DNA of 64,000 nucleotides. Origin: Zoroaster sp. YZ-2022. Lineage: Eukaryota > Echinodermata > Asteroidea > Forcipulatida > Zoroasteridae. Positions 39,759 through 49,617 of this stretch are shown here, piece by piece. Each line of letters starts with the position of its first letter. Positions within the stretch are counted from its first letter, which is position 1. The notes under the pieces were generated by a model. It saw nothing but the letters and a program-made list of their open reading frames with translations. It did no database searches and was not told the origin of the DNA. The DNA is taken from positions 37,053,357 through 37,117,356 of the forward strand of contig CM055816.1 in NCBI GenBank assembly GCA_029582265.1. The letters are read 5' to 3'. Both the position numbers and the translations under genes were made by a program.

Positions 39759-39967
39759 TTAATGGGATCCATCCCTTTGAACATTACCCTCTGATATGTT
39801 ACCTTTATACTCCACTCTCTCTCTCTCTCTTTAGCAGTTCATATAATATTGATTAATGGCTTTAAAAACATCCGAAACCTTCATTATCATGTATAAGTCA
39901 TGTCTACTTCCACAGCTAATGGCATCATTAAACAATTCATGAAACATTTAAAGTATTGAAATGGAAA

Positions 39968-40176
39968 CAGCAGCGTAGCCACGGGGGGGGGGGTGTGGGG
40001 CTGGGGGGCACGTGACTCTAGTGCCCCCCAGGTGCCCCCCACGAAAAATCCTGATAGTGCCCCAAAAACAGAAAAGGAAAAAACCCATACCCCCTGGGCT
40101 CCCCCCCCCCCCCACTGAAAAGCAATGCCCCGTGTGCCCCCCCCCCCCCACTGAAAAAGTCCTGGCTACGCCATAG
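39968..40176. mobile_element. hAT-like MITE (CAGCAGCGTAGCC type)
   Basis: It starts CAGCAGCGTAGCCA and ends TGGCTACGCCATAG, imperfect inverted repeats of the CAGNGGCGTAGC class. Flanking 8-mers AATGGAAA and AATGGATA match at seven of eight positions, as expected for a hAT target duplication. The interior holds long C and G runs and no gene. Confidence 0.75.
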
Positions 40177-40405
40177 AATGGATAATGGCGCAGTAAGAGG
40201 TTGCTGCATGTTTGCTACAGGACATTAATAATGTACGTTGAAAGGTAAAATCCTGGATATGCCATCTGAGCTAGTGGCCGTGGGAAACTTCTAAAAATTA
40301 ACTAATTAAGCTCCTCAATACATGACGTCCTTATGGCACCGGGAGTTTTCTATGGACTAGAAGTAATCTGGAATGCTTAGAGGGTGTATGTACATTAAGG
40401 ATTCA
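40177..40405. other. Non-coding spacer
   Basis: AT-rich sequence between a MITE and a dispersed repeat. I see no gene or repeat structure. Confidence 0.4.
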
Positions 40406-40613
40406 CATGTTTCTAAAAACACAGATTTTGGCATTTTGAAAATGGCGGGAAATGCATAACTTTGCCTAAGTAAACATTCCACAGTTACATGTTTTGCAAG
40501 TTTTACCTATGTTTTGAGGGCCCGTGATTACAAATAAAGCTTTGAAAACAGTGAAGAAATATAAATAGAAGAAATATAATTCAATCAATTAAATATAATT
40601 AGCTACATTAAAC
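40406..40613 (+). repeat. Dispersed repeat, copy 1
   Basis: From CATGTTTCTAAAA to TACATTAAAC this matches 63775-64000 closely along its whole length. Shared blocks include CATTTTGAAAATGGCGGGAAA, split by single differences, then TAAACATTCCACAGTTACAT and GCTTTGAAAACAGTGAAGAA. The right side is interrupted by the TA-flanked element that starts at 40616. Confidence 0.9.
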
Positions 40614-40615
40614 TA

Positions 40616-42167
40616 CACTGTAAAAAATTTCTTTGTAAATTTACAGAAAAAGTGCTGGCAACAGAGTTGCCAGCACTTTCTGTTATTTCATTTAACCCTT
40701 CGTTTTGTAAAATATAAACAGGTTGTAATCATTATTAACAGACCACATGGTTTTGGCAAAATACAGGCAAACCTTTAAATGCAAATAACTGAACTTCTGT
40801 TGTTTGTGTTCACAACCTGCAACAATTATTCAAATTTACAGAAATGTTAGTTATTTAATTTGGTACTTTGTTTTTTGCTTTTACATGCAGATTTCTGTAA
40901 ATATAAAAGGATCCGAATCTGTAAAATTACTTTTTTGGGGTATATTTACACATTTGTTTGTTTTTAAACGTTTCATTTGTTTATTCGTTTTAATGAATTT
41001 CACTTAAATTGAAATAAGTTGAATCCGTAAAATTAAATTATTTATTTTGTATTAACACAAGTTGTTTTGATACGTCGTGATTGTAATTTATTTACTTTTA
41101 TTACAACGTCTGCAATACTGCAAGAATCTGTCCTAGTTCAAATGGTCAAATATCAACAAATGCAATAACACTCTAAATTACAATTTGGTTTTCCATTTTG
41201 CAAACAAAAGTTATTTATTCGGGAATCTAACACAACAAATCAAACATGTCCATATTAAACAACACTCACAACAAGGTGCTAACTTATGTTATCAACATAG
41301 CCTAATAATGTAGGTGACATGCCCTCCCCTAATAAAACAAATATTAAAATAAACAAGTAAACCATGTAAAGTCTTTAACACACACTCGGTAATAAACATA
41401 ACTAAAATAATATTTAATAAACTATTTTGCACAAACTCGACTGCCTGACAAGAGTAATGAGTTGCCCCCCTAGAAAAATATAAACAAAGCAATACCACAT
41501 AGCAAGCATTCAGTGCACACACTCAGTGCTCAAACAAATAATGTTGGTGAACCCCCCCCAAAAAAAAGTTTAAAAAAATACATAAAAAGTAAAAGCAAAT
41601 AACAAACAAGTGTAAAAAAACATAACTTTTACACAATTCGACTGTAATTTTACAAATTCTATGTTCAATAACAAAATTATGGGTGAAAATCAACAAAATA
41701 TGTAAAAATACATAAATATTTACAGAAAGAGGTTTATTTACATCAACAACAAAAAACAAAAATGTAAAAACAAATAACAAACAAAAAATCTCTGTAAAAA
41801 AAAAAAACATTTTCCACAATTCGATTGTATTTTTACAAATGTTATGTTCAATAACAAAAGTATGGGTAAAAATCAACAAAATATGTAAAAATACAAACTT
41901 ATTACATCAAAAACAAAAACGAAAAATGTAAAAGCAAATAACAAACACAAAATCTGTGTAAAAAAACTGAAACTTTCCACAATTCGATTGTTATTTTACA
42001 AATTCTCTGTTTAATAACAAAATTATGGGTGAAAATCAACAAATTATGTAAAAATACATAAATATTTACAGAAAGAGGTTTATTTACATCAAAAACAAAA
42101 CAAAAAACATGTAAAATCAAATAACAAACAAAAAATCTGTGTAAAAAAACAGAATTTTTTTACAGTG
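40616..42167. mobile_element. TA-flanked CACTGT element, 1.55 kb, non-autonomous
   Basis: The left end is CACTGTAAAAAATTTC and the right end, reverse-complemented, is CACTGTAAAAAAATTC; each is flanked by TA (40614-40615, 42168-42169). Next to the left end lie a TGTAAATTTACA palindrome and a perfect 14-bp hairpin (AAAGTGCTGGCAAC at 40649-40662, GTTGCCAGCACTTT at 40666-40679, loop AGA). The right half is a tandem array. Reading frames of 70-120 codons on the minus strand are AT-rich by-products of that array, with no recognisable domain. The TA duplication suggests the Tc1/mariner group, but no transposase is present. Confidence 0.75.
41560..42160. repeat. Tandem repeats of 160-185 bp inside the CACTGT element
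   Basis: The marker ACAATTCG occurs at 41633, 41816 and 41979. Each unit continues with TTTACAAATTCTATGTTC, AATAACAAAATTATGGGTG and GTAAAAATACATAAATATTT. About three copies are present, ending in the element terminus. Confidence 0.8.
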
Positions 42168-42169
42168 TA

Positions 42170-42540
42170 AGCCATGCCCACTTATTATGTATATGCCTAC
42201 CCTTAGCAACACTGGAAATGTCGGACACTCACCCGTACAATAAAGCAAAGCGCATGACCGGCGTATTGGTTAATCTGTGACGTTTGAAGTCAAACATCCC
42301 GATAAACTTCTTTCTCAGATAATAGAGAGGTGACCAAGTAATTTGTTTTGGTCAGAAATGATGGAGTTTTAACCATGTTTAAAGTTCATTTTGCATGATA
42401 AATATAAATGCACATAATAATCTTCTACACATTTATCACTTGTAGCATGGGCTACAAACAAATACGATACGACTATTTGTCGCTGAAGAAATCATGAATT
42501 ACATTTTTGTGATTTCTTAAGAAGTTGTATGGTTGTATTT
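42170..42540. other. 3' flank of the discoidin gene
   Basis: Unique AT-rich sequence downstream of the stop codon at 42541. No AATAAA is visible on the minus strand here; the first one downstream (42082-42077) lies inside the CACTGT element. Confidence 0.4.
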
Positions 42541-42681
42541 TTAGTGATAACATCCTATCACTTCAAAACGCATGCTGCAGTGGTTGTTCCAACTAGTTGG
42601 ATGAATGCGAATAGCTGTAGTGTACAGTACCTCCCTGAATCTTGTGGTCACCTGAGTGTCTCCATTAGTGTTACCGATGAA
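42541..42681 (-). CDS. Discoidin (F5/8 type C) gene, terminal exon
   Basis: The last coding exon of a minus-strand gene. After the acceptor TTGTTAACAG (cut at 42681) it reads 46 codons and a TAA stop (42543-42541). It encodes the C-terminal third of a factor V/VIII type C domain: FIGNTNGDTQVTTRF, then RIHPTSWNNHCSMRFEVIGC, which includes the conserved Trp, the R-x-E/F-x-V strand and the closing Cys that pairs with the Cys at the start of the domain. Only Tyr-His follow before the stop, so the protein ends with this domain. The exon begins in phase 0, which decides the donor of the preceding exon. Discoidin domains bind lipid heads or glycans, usually outside the cell. The ligand and full architecture are unknown. 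Confidence 0.88.
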   Translation of the reverse strand, partial: FIGNTNGDTQVTTRFREVLYTTAIRIHPTSWNNHCSMRFEVIGCYH

Positions 42682-43004
42682 CTGTTAACAAGCAAAAAAA
42701 TCAGTTAATGCTATTAATACAACACAATTTGGAAGAATGTTTGTAAGTGATAGTAATTTTTTCTCCCACAATTTTGCTTCTTGGTATTAAATTTTCCGAA
42801 ATAGTATTTGGTATCAGAACAATGATATTGTTTGACTCATGCAAAGGCAAACAAATACCGTTTTAACAATTACAACACAATCATGAGAACCATTGTTTTA
42901 CAGTTCACAAGTGCCGAAATAAAAGTATAAATGGGTTACTGTTAAGTTCTATTTAAGTATATCCATCAATTGTCCCCACAGTGTGTATAGTCTTTATTAC
43001 TTGC

Positions 43005-43219
43005 CTCCATTGGTGCATCGTCTGTATCGGCCACCAAACTCCAGAGCTGACCACCATCACTTGGTATAGACACATTGAATATCTTCACCCATTGGTCAAA
43101 TCCGTCACTGCTGGCACGGCCTTGTGTAATCAGACCAGTGATGGATACCATGGCATTGAAGTCAACTTGTATCCAGGGATGGGAGTCACTTTTGACAGTA
43201 ACCCAGGCAGCAGCCAAAC
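43005..43219 (-). CDS. Discoidin (F5/8 type C) gene, middle exon with GC donor
   Basis: The acceptor is GTAAACAG (exon starts 43219). The exon carries the domain core: AAAWVTVKSDSHPWIQVDF, then ITGLITQGR, FDQWVKIFNVSIPSDGG and WSLVADTDDAPME. PWIQVDF and ITGLITQGR are hallmark strands of the family. Entry is in phase 1 and joins the final G of the exon at 45395 to make a Gly codon. The exit must be in phase 0 to keep the next exon open, which places the junction at GAG/GCAAGT (43005/43004), a strong match to the rare GC-AG donor consensus. The nearby GT four bases on (CAA/GTAATA) would give phase 1 and an immediate stop in the next exon. The protein segment is 71 codons. Confidence 0.9.
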
Positions 43220-43447
43220 CTGTTTACCCAATAATAAAAACCCTACATCAAATATGTCGATGGATACTCAGTAAATATACCTCTATCACATAGATACATG
43301 CTCCGTGCTCATAGCCAATTTTACCGTCTTGAAATCTGATTAAAATCTTGAATTGCAAGTTTTATAGGATAATTAGTTTTGAATTTCAAATGATACATCG
43401 CTGGAAAAATTCCATTTACACCATACTATAACTACAATAATATTTAA

Positions 43448-44408
43448 AGGTCCTATGAAATAGGTGTTTTTTCATTGTATACAATAAAGTATGCCTACTG
43501 GAACATATATTTGTCATTTGTAAATTTTTCCCCTCACGTTTATACCAATTTAGGGGGTGCTTTTCGACACGCCCATACCCCTCATTAACATAAAATTCGT
43601 GACGAACACTGAGGCAATTCCCGATCCGCGATCCGCAGCACTTGCAGACAGACGAGCAGACATGCTTTGAACGGGGCCTTCACAGCCAGTTCGGTACGGC
43701 TTATAAGGCCATGCTGCTACCAGATTCAATTCCAACGATATTCCCGCTAAGTAAGAAGGCTGTGAAGGCTCCAACGAAGAAGAGAGGTGTTTTTTTTTAA
43801 AGCGAGAAAGACTCAGGGTAAGTGGCCATTTAGTAATACTCCCATGCATAACCCAGTCCACTTGCGTGCAAAACGACATGTTCACACCATGTTCACCGTT
43901 TCAGTGTTCACGGCATGAAAACATAAAATAACACCGTATTGCCTTCGGTGTGTGTTCCAACCGCATGATGGGGGCTTGCGCTTCGTTTCACGGATAACTC
44001 TCCTCTCTTTCGGACATGTTTTTCGCGTGTTACTGCTAGCTTTTCGTAGAGTAATTCTCCCGTGCTTCTGGCCTAAAATGCGTCTGTGTGTGCATGACAA
44101 CGCTAAGCGTGCATTGTACCGTGACGGGGACAACTCAATCCTCTATAATTATTAGACTGTCAGTCGATCAAAGTCTGGCACCAAACCATACCGCCTAGCT
44201 CCGCGAGTGTAAAATTCTCTGCCTTTGTGTACGTCACGAACGTTTCGTTAAAACTTTGAAAATTCGGGGGGTAAATTTTGATTCTTAGATAAACTATTAA
44301 TAATCCACTCGACACCAAAAAAAACATTTAAAATTGTTTTTAATTCATACCAATCAATATAACAGCACCAAAAACTAAAGTTTGGTAAATACACTCTTCA
44401 CAGGACCT
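43448..44408. mobile_element. TTAA-flanked element, 961 bp, in a discoidin-gene intron
   Basis: The left end AGGTCCTATGAA and the right end TTCACAGGACCT are inverted repeats, flanked by TTAA (43444-43447) and TTAC (44409-44412, one change from TTAA). The ends resemble those of 39583-39758, so both belong to one family. A minus-strand frame of 111 codons (43885-43550) and others inside lack recognisable domains. It lies between two exons of the discoidin gene. Confidence 0.65.
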
Positions 44409-44569
44409 TTACTAGTCCGCGAAAATAGCGTACATGTGCCTTCAAAGCTCTTCAAGAGGTCGTACGGCTATCCAGAACACGACATCACACAGCGAAGCTC
44501 AGGTATGTGATACAGTCACTATTTTTGGGCCAATTATTTGTCAAATTAATAGCTGTTACTGGAACCGTT

Positions 44570-44700
44570 ACTGCTGATCGTGGAGGGATGCATAAATGCG
44601 ACTGTCGTAAACGGAGCCTGTCGTTTTAATTTATTCGTAAACGGAGCCTGTACTTTTAATTTAGTTTAAAGGGGACGAGTGCTCCATGCTTGTAATTTAC
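44570..44700. repeat. Short tandem duplication
   Basis: CGTAAACGGAGCCTGT followed by a T-rich stretch occurs twice about 33 bp apart (near 44607 and 44636), inside the intron. No function is visible. Confidence 0.6.
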
Positions 44701-44806
44701 CATACGATTGGGGCAGAATGCCTTTTTGACAGTATAATTCTCCTTTTTTGCTGTGTGCCTCCATTTTATGTCACCATGGTTGTAGTTCCTTATTATTCCT
44801 TATAAG

Positions 44807-45355
44807 CAGTGGCGTAGCTGGCTATGTTCGCCAGGGGGGGCGAATCGGATCCCAGGGGGCCCACCAAAAAAATGACTGTACAGATTTTTAGGGCCCCCTC
44901 TTTACCTGGGGCCGTGGGCAACTACCCTTTTGCCCTGATGTAAAAGCGGCCCTGTATACAGGGCCGGATTTATAAGGGGGCAAAGGCCAGTGCCCAGGCC
45001 CCCTATGCCAGAGGCCCCCAGACTAAGGACTTCCTTTATAAAAACAAAATGTAATAATTATAAAATTAGTTTTATATTTGTTTCGAAGAAATGCGGTTTA
45101 TCATTCATTTTAGTTCATTTTTTATTTGTCATGTAATTTAATTTCTATGTCGAGGGGCCCCCGAACCTGAAGTGCCCGGGCCCCTCAAGGTCTAAATCCG
45201 GCCCTGCCTGTATAGTCCTGCCTGCTGGTGGGCCCGTCAGTCAGTCCCATAAGCATGTGAAAAAAATTCGCATGTGTTAGGGGGGGGCCCACTTATTCTG
45301 GAACTGGAGCCAGGGGGGCGGCCCCCCCCCTGCCCCCCCGCTAGCTACGCCACTG
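44807..45355. mobile_element. hAT-like MITE with a perfect 8-bp duplication
   Basis: It starts CAGTGGCGTAGCTGG and ends GCTAGCTACGCCACTG. The flanks CTTATAAG (44799-44806 and 45356-45363) are identical 8-mers, the hAT signature. Its interior is rich in G and C runs and hosts a second nested element at 44959-45206. It ends 32 bp from the discoidin exon donor at 45395. Confidence 0.88.
44959..45206. mobile_element. Nested hAT-like MITE (CAGGGCCGGATTTA type)
   Basis: The ends CAGGGCCGGATTTA and TAAATCCGGCCCTG are perfect 14-bp inverted repeats apart from the loop side. The 8-bp flanks CCTGTATA (44951-44958 and 45207-45214) are identical. It inserted into the older MITE at 44807-45355. The interior is non-coding. 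Confidence 0.88.
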
Positions 45356-45394
45356 CTTATAAGATTATATTCAACTGGTATCAGTTACCGGTAC

Positions 45395-45526
45395 CTTGAG
45401 TATTGAGGCGTGCCCTAACGGGTGCATGATCTGCTCTGTTATGCCAAAATGATGAGGCTGTGATGCTTCCATCTGGGATATCACCATTCTCCATACCAAG
45501 ATGCTTCTCCGTATCAACTGAACAAA
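45395..45526 (-). CDS. Discoidin (F5/8 type C) gene, exon with domain start
   Basis: The acceptor is TGTACTGCAG (exon starts 45526) and the donor is CTCAAG/GTACCG (exon ends 45395). It has two leading bases, 43 codons and one trailing base, so both junctions are phase 1. The sequence opens the discoidin domain: CSVDTEKHLGMENGDIPDG, with the conserved first Cys and the L-G-M-E-x-G-x-I-P-D motif, then ITASSFWHN and VRARLNTQ. The trailing G plus GT of the next exon (43219) forms the Gly that joins the halves. The intron downstream is 2.2 kb and holds three transposons. Together with 43219-43005 and 42681-42541 the domain has about 160 residues, the normal family size. Confidence 0.9.
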
Positions 45527-46628
45527 CTGCAGTACACATAATATTTGTGTCAGTGATTTATACTGGTATACAAAAAGTGCCTAATAGTAAAATGGGAAGC
45601 CAGTAACTGAACCATTTCACTCGGCGATTTTACTATGAGGCACTCAACATTTGATTATAACACAAACATAGGTCTTGATCCATATCATTTAATGTCCAAA
45701 AGTGACATGACCTTGTTATTTGATTGGTGAACACACATCACGTGCCGTCCAATAGTTTTGCCCTTTGCTCCAAAAGACTGTACAATAGAGCACTACAGGC
45801 AGAGCGTTGCGGGTGCAGTCAGTACGCACACCAATAGATGGGAAGATTAACATCACCCGGTAAAATATGAACTAACATGTGAAAGTCACTGAAATATTTA
45901 TCAAATGACGAGGATCTATGTGTGAATGATATAAAACAAATGGTGCCTTCAGTAGCATCTGAAATTGAACAGTCCAGATGTTAGCTCATGTTGGTCTTTA
46001 GGAACCCAATGTGTGTATACTATAGTCGTTCACTAGGCCTATGTAATTTATGTCAAATATATACTTTTAGTGCAAATGTCAAACTAGGTGATGGATAGTA
46101 CGTGATGTGCTTTCGACCCAATCAAATGACAATGATCTGTGTGATATAATTTAAAAGAATTGTTGAACTGAAGATGTTGTCAAGTTTGTATAAGCTACGC
46201 CTTTATGGAGATGTTGATCTCTCCTCATTTCAAAATGGAGTATATGATGTTTTCATTTGGAATAGCACCATTTTCCATACAAAGTGTTCCCGCTACAGCA
46301 AACTCTATTGACAAAATGATCCTCCGTTTTTTGCCTTGTGACGTCAACAGTTAATACAAAAATACGCTAATATTTAGAAATCCATTAGTGTAAGGTATAC
46401 AATGTCATGATTCTTCCTTCTCGATTCAAACATCGCCCGTGTGGGGATATCGAATTTCTGTCGGTTTACACAGGTAAAAAGCAAAGAGAAAAGCGTATAA
46501 AAGTATCCACTGATTGTCAGTGATCAACCCTCTCCGCACTGGATTCGATTGTCGCAATTTATATACAGAGTCAGAAAGGGAGCCAATTTCTGTGTAATGT
46601 TGCCCCTGCTTTGAACCAATCTATATAC
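45527..46628 (-). other. Probable intron of the discoidin gene
   Basis: Non-coding sequence between the domain-start exon and a candidate upstream exon. A TCAAATGACNANGATCT motif recurs at about 45901 and 46123. No other gene is seen. Confidence 0.45.
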
Positions 46629-46787
46629 CTTCTCGCAGGATGGTTTTAAGACTCTGGCATTTGTTCTGTATCCCTCGCATTGCTAATGTCATCAAGTGAT
46701 GCTTGGCTTGAGACTGACCAGGATTCGGCTCCGCTACGGATCCGAAGTAACAAACCTTTAGACCACTCTCGGCAAGGCCCAGGTTTA
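46629..46787 (-). CDS. Candidate upstream exon of the discoidin gene
   Basis: A strong acceptor (TTTTTCTCTCTTTTCAAG, exon starts 46787) and a good donor (GAGAAG/GTATAT, exon ends 46629) bound an open frame of 52 codons between two phase-1 junctions. The exit phase matches the entry phase of the discoidin exon at 45526, so splicing keeps the frame. The peptide (starting NLGLAESGLKVCYFGSVAEP, with two Cys in all) matches no domain I recognise. A linker or a small Cys-bearing module before the discoidin domain is possible. Splice signals and phase support the exon; the sequence alone does not. Confidence 0.5.
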
Positions 46788-47581
46788 CTTGAAAAGAGAG
46801 AAAAATCACCTCAATTATGATCATGATAACTATCTTGCATTTCTGAGAAATGTTACACATAAACCCTGTTTTAATGGGAAAAAGAGATTGTCGCGCTATG
46901 TTGAATAAAGAAAGAGGTAGTTTTTTTCAACATAAAGGATCACAGTTTTACATGAACGTTGATGATGGTATCAAACATCCCTTGAAATATTTTTGTCTGA
47001 ACTGCTATCAATTTAGTTAAATTAGTAAATCAATTTTTCAACTGTATAAATGTTTATCCTCTGGTCCCAATCATTCAACATGAACGATTCTGAATGCATC
47101 CTACTTTCACAAATTCTGCGCATTTCAGGTAAATATTTATTTCGTCATAATTTGGCATTCTCTTTCGATAAAATCAATCATCAAAATATTTCTTATTAAA
47201 AAACTATACTAAAGGCATGATATTTAATAAAATCGAAATGTTCAGTTTCCTCGATATAGGTATGGTATAGAATTGGTAATTTACAAATAACAAAATCTTC
47301 GAAATTGAATGTTTTAAGCTGTAAGAAATAATGTTTTCTGATGTGCTGTTATTTCTAAGAAAATTAAAATAACTTCGAATATAGGAAAAAGTACTCTAGA
47401 GTAAATAGAATGAATAAAACGTGGGGGACGGGGTACACGTCCCCTCTACTTTTTAGAGTGGGGACAGTATATCAAATGTCACCCATTTTTCTTTTTAAAT
47501 AACTTTTTCTTTTTGGCGAGTCCAGTCATCACAAATTCACAGATATTCACAAAACAACATCAATATCAATATATACAGTCT
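46788..47581. other. Non-coding sequence
   Basis: AT-rich unique sequence followed by the 3' flank of a LINE fragment. No convincing exon seen. Confidence 0.4.
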
Positions 47582-47889
47582 CTATATAGAGTTCATCCAG
47601 TGTAAGACACATCTTTCAGCTTCATAATTGTACACTGCTAGGTCAGATACTGTGCATGGTAATTCAAGTAGAGGACATCGCATCAGGTGGGCCATAGTTT
47701 GAGGCTCTCCGCAATCGCACAATATGGCACTCTCTGGTATTTGGCCCCACTTATACCTAGTGTCTCTGCATCTGCCAGCTCCTGATCTGAGACGATTGAG
47801 GCATTTCCATTGCCAGCTGGTAGGTCCTCAGATATAGTAAGTTCCATTCTAGTATCGAGTGAGTGCCTCTCAAGTCTTTCCGCCCACAT
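47582..47889 (-). pseudogene. Non-LTR retrotransposon (LINE) ORF2 3' fragment
   Basis: On the minus strand from 47818 to a TAG stop at 47584-47582 one frame reads WKCLNRLRSGAGR, then YKWGQIPESAIL, then CDCGEPQTMAHLMRCP. The latter is the C-x-C...H...C cysteine-histidine motif found after the reverse transcriptase in many Jockey/I-like and related LINE ORF2 proteins. The part upstream (47889-47821) continues in another frame (ERLERHSLDTRMEL), so a frameshift separates them near 47820. Only the last roughly 100 codons are present, as expected of a 5'-truncated insertion. There is no poly(A) tail that I can identify. Confidence 0.75.
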
Positions 47890-48656
47890 GGTAGTTTTTA
47901 AATAACTAAAAATGCTAATATCCTATCCTGGCTACTGAGGCTACTGTTTTTCTTGCAACACCAAAAGTATTCATAAAGTGCTCAGAATTCACCACAGAGT
48001 GTCTAGAGTCTAACAATTTGTGTGACCCTGGATGCTGTAAGGCGCGCGCTCAGACTAGACAGAGGCGAATCGATACCATCTTGGACAGACCGCGTTGGGA
48101 CACTGAAACAAAGTACCCCAAGTTCCTGATGTCCATAGGCGTTGTTGGATTTTTATTTGAGGCCAATTAAGAGACATGAATTGCCTACTTTTGAGAGTGG
48201 GGAATATCAGTAATTGTCATGTTTTCCAGCTGCCCCAAACATTCAGTTGGGTTAGGAAATTAAAAGTGGGGGGGGCATATTCACGTCTGCATCATTAGCC
48301 AGAATACTTCACAAAATTGGTCCTGAAAATGCTCATATTACATCAGAAAGCGCCTAAAATCGCCCAATAAGCCTCAGACACCTGCCGTGAATATAGCCCC
48401 ATCCAGCATTTGGCCCCCAGAAATGGTTGGTTGTAGATCTGGTGGAAGATGGGTGGCAGATGGTGGCAAATGGGTGGATGAATTACAAGCACAGTTCGAG
48501 CTGGAATTATTATGTTTTATTTTATTAATTTTTTTTTTTTTTACATTTTACTGCAGGCATTGTTTGTTTACAAACTCGCGATTGTAAATATATTTACCCC
48601 ACCAAAATAGAATAAATGCACGCTGTCTCTGATTTCGAATTGAATTTTATTCTACG
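47890..48656. other. Non-coding sequence
   Basis: No gene, exon or repeat structure that I can support. A TTTTTTTTTTTT run sits near 48530. Confidence 0.4.
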
Positions 48657-49080
48657 TACACTGTGAACAAAAAATTCCGTTATTTTACGGAAAAAGTTCC
48701 GGCAGCAAAATTACCGGAACTTTTTTAATGTTCCGTAAATTTTACGGATTCTTTTTAAACGGAATTATGTTAAAATTACGGAGTAAAACTGTATCTTTTA
48801 ACGGGAATAACACAAAATTAATTCCGTACAAATACGGCAAAACATTTTGTCCGTAAAAATAAAATCCGTATATTTACGGATTAAATTGTATTTTAACGGG
48901 ATTAACACAAAATTGATTCCGTACAAATACGGCAAAAAATTTTGTCCGTAAAAATAAAATCCATATATTTACGGATTGAATTGTATTTTAACGGGATTAA
49001 CACAAAATTAATTCCGTACAAATACGGCAAAAAATGTTGTCCGTAAAAAAGAAATCCCAAAATTTACGGATAAAATTAAC
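48657..49080. mobile_element. CACTGT-type element end, CCGTAA/TTACGG-rich
   Basis: It begins TA-CACTGTGAACAAAAAATT, then the palindrome CCGTTATTTTACGG and a perfect 12-bp hairpin (AAAAAGTTCCGG at 48691-48702, CCGGAACTTTTT at 48714-48725). The layout equals the left end of 40616-42167, with different hairpin letters. It continues into 95-bp tandem repeats. A matching opposite end lies at 54430-54798. Whether the two are one 6.1-kb element or two partial copies is not clear. Confidence 0.65.
48790..49075. repeat. 95-bp tandem repeat, three copies
   Basis: ATTCCGTACAAATACGGCAA occurs at 48821, 48916 and 49011, exactly 95 bp apart. Units contain CCGTA...TACGG palindromes and TTAACGGGATTAACACAAAA. 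Confidence 0.9.
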
Positions 49081-49552
49081 AAAAAATTAAGACTTTTCCA
49101 AAAATTCCATATGTTTTCCATAAAAAGATGTGTAAATTCAACGAACATAATGTTAAAGTCTACCAGAACTGCATGTCCATGGACATGAAAACTTGAGTTC
49201 CATTATGTTTCAATTCTGTGGTGATATGGGGAACATCATAAACTTCAAAGCACGGATATCTTCCTGTACAGGGTAAAGAAATCTAAAGTGATGGTTATAA
49301 ACTGAAGGTACTAACTGTAGCATATTTATTTTAGCACAAGGAAGGATGAAATCTCGAACTTCACAGACACTTACATTGTACAAAATGATTTCAGAACAAC
49401 TGAGGTTTAGGTAGGCAGATCTTGAACATCAAGAATTTAATAAATGGAACAAATTGCCCACAACAATGAGTTTTCAATAGCAATTAACAGCTTTTACATT
49501 TGCATCTCAAAACCTAACACCAGTTTTTCCTGAGAAAGAAAATCCAAAGGAT
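49081..49552. other. Non-coding sequence
   Basis: Unique-looking AT-rich DNA with no supported feature. Confidence 0.4.
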
Positions 49553-49560
49553 GTGCTCAG

Positions 49561-49609
49561 GTGTGGATCCAGAGGAGGTTGCCCCCCCCCACACTCTGGA
49601 TCCGCCCTG
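49561..49609. mobile_element. Very short hAT-like remnant, 49 bp
   Basis: GTGTGGATCCAGAG and CTCTGGATCCGCCCTG are near-inverted repeats around a C run. Identical 8-mers GTGCTCAG flank it (49553-49560 and 49610-49617). It is probably an internally deleted MITE. Confidence 0.65.
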
Positions 49610-49617
49610 GTGCTCAG

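Noticed and set aside
41292..42120. Minus-strand frames with hydrophobic, Phe-rich peptides
   Set aside because: They lie in AT-rich tandem repeats of a non-autonomous element and repeat with the unit.
43000..43004. GT donor CAA/GTAATA for the middle discoidin exon
   Set aside because: It gives phase 1 and an immediate stop on joining to the next exon. The GC donor four bases upstream keeps the frame and domain.
43550..44155. Frames of 111 and 83 codons in the discoidin intron
   Set aside because: They lie within a terminal-inverted-repeat element, have no recognisable domain and no splice context.
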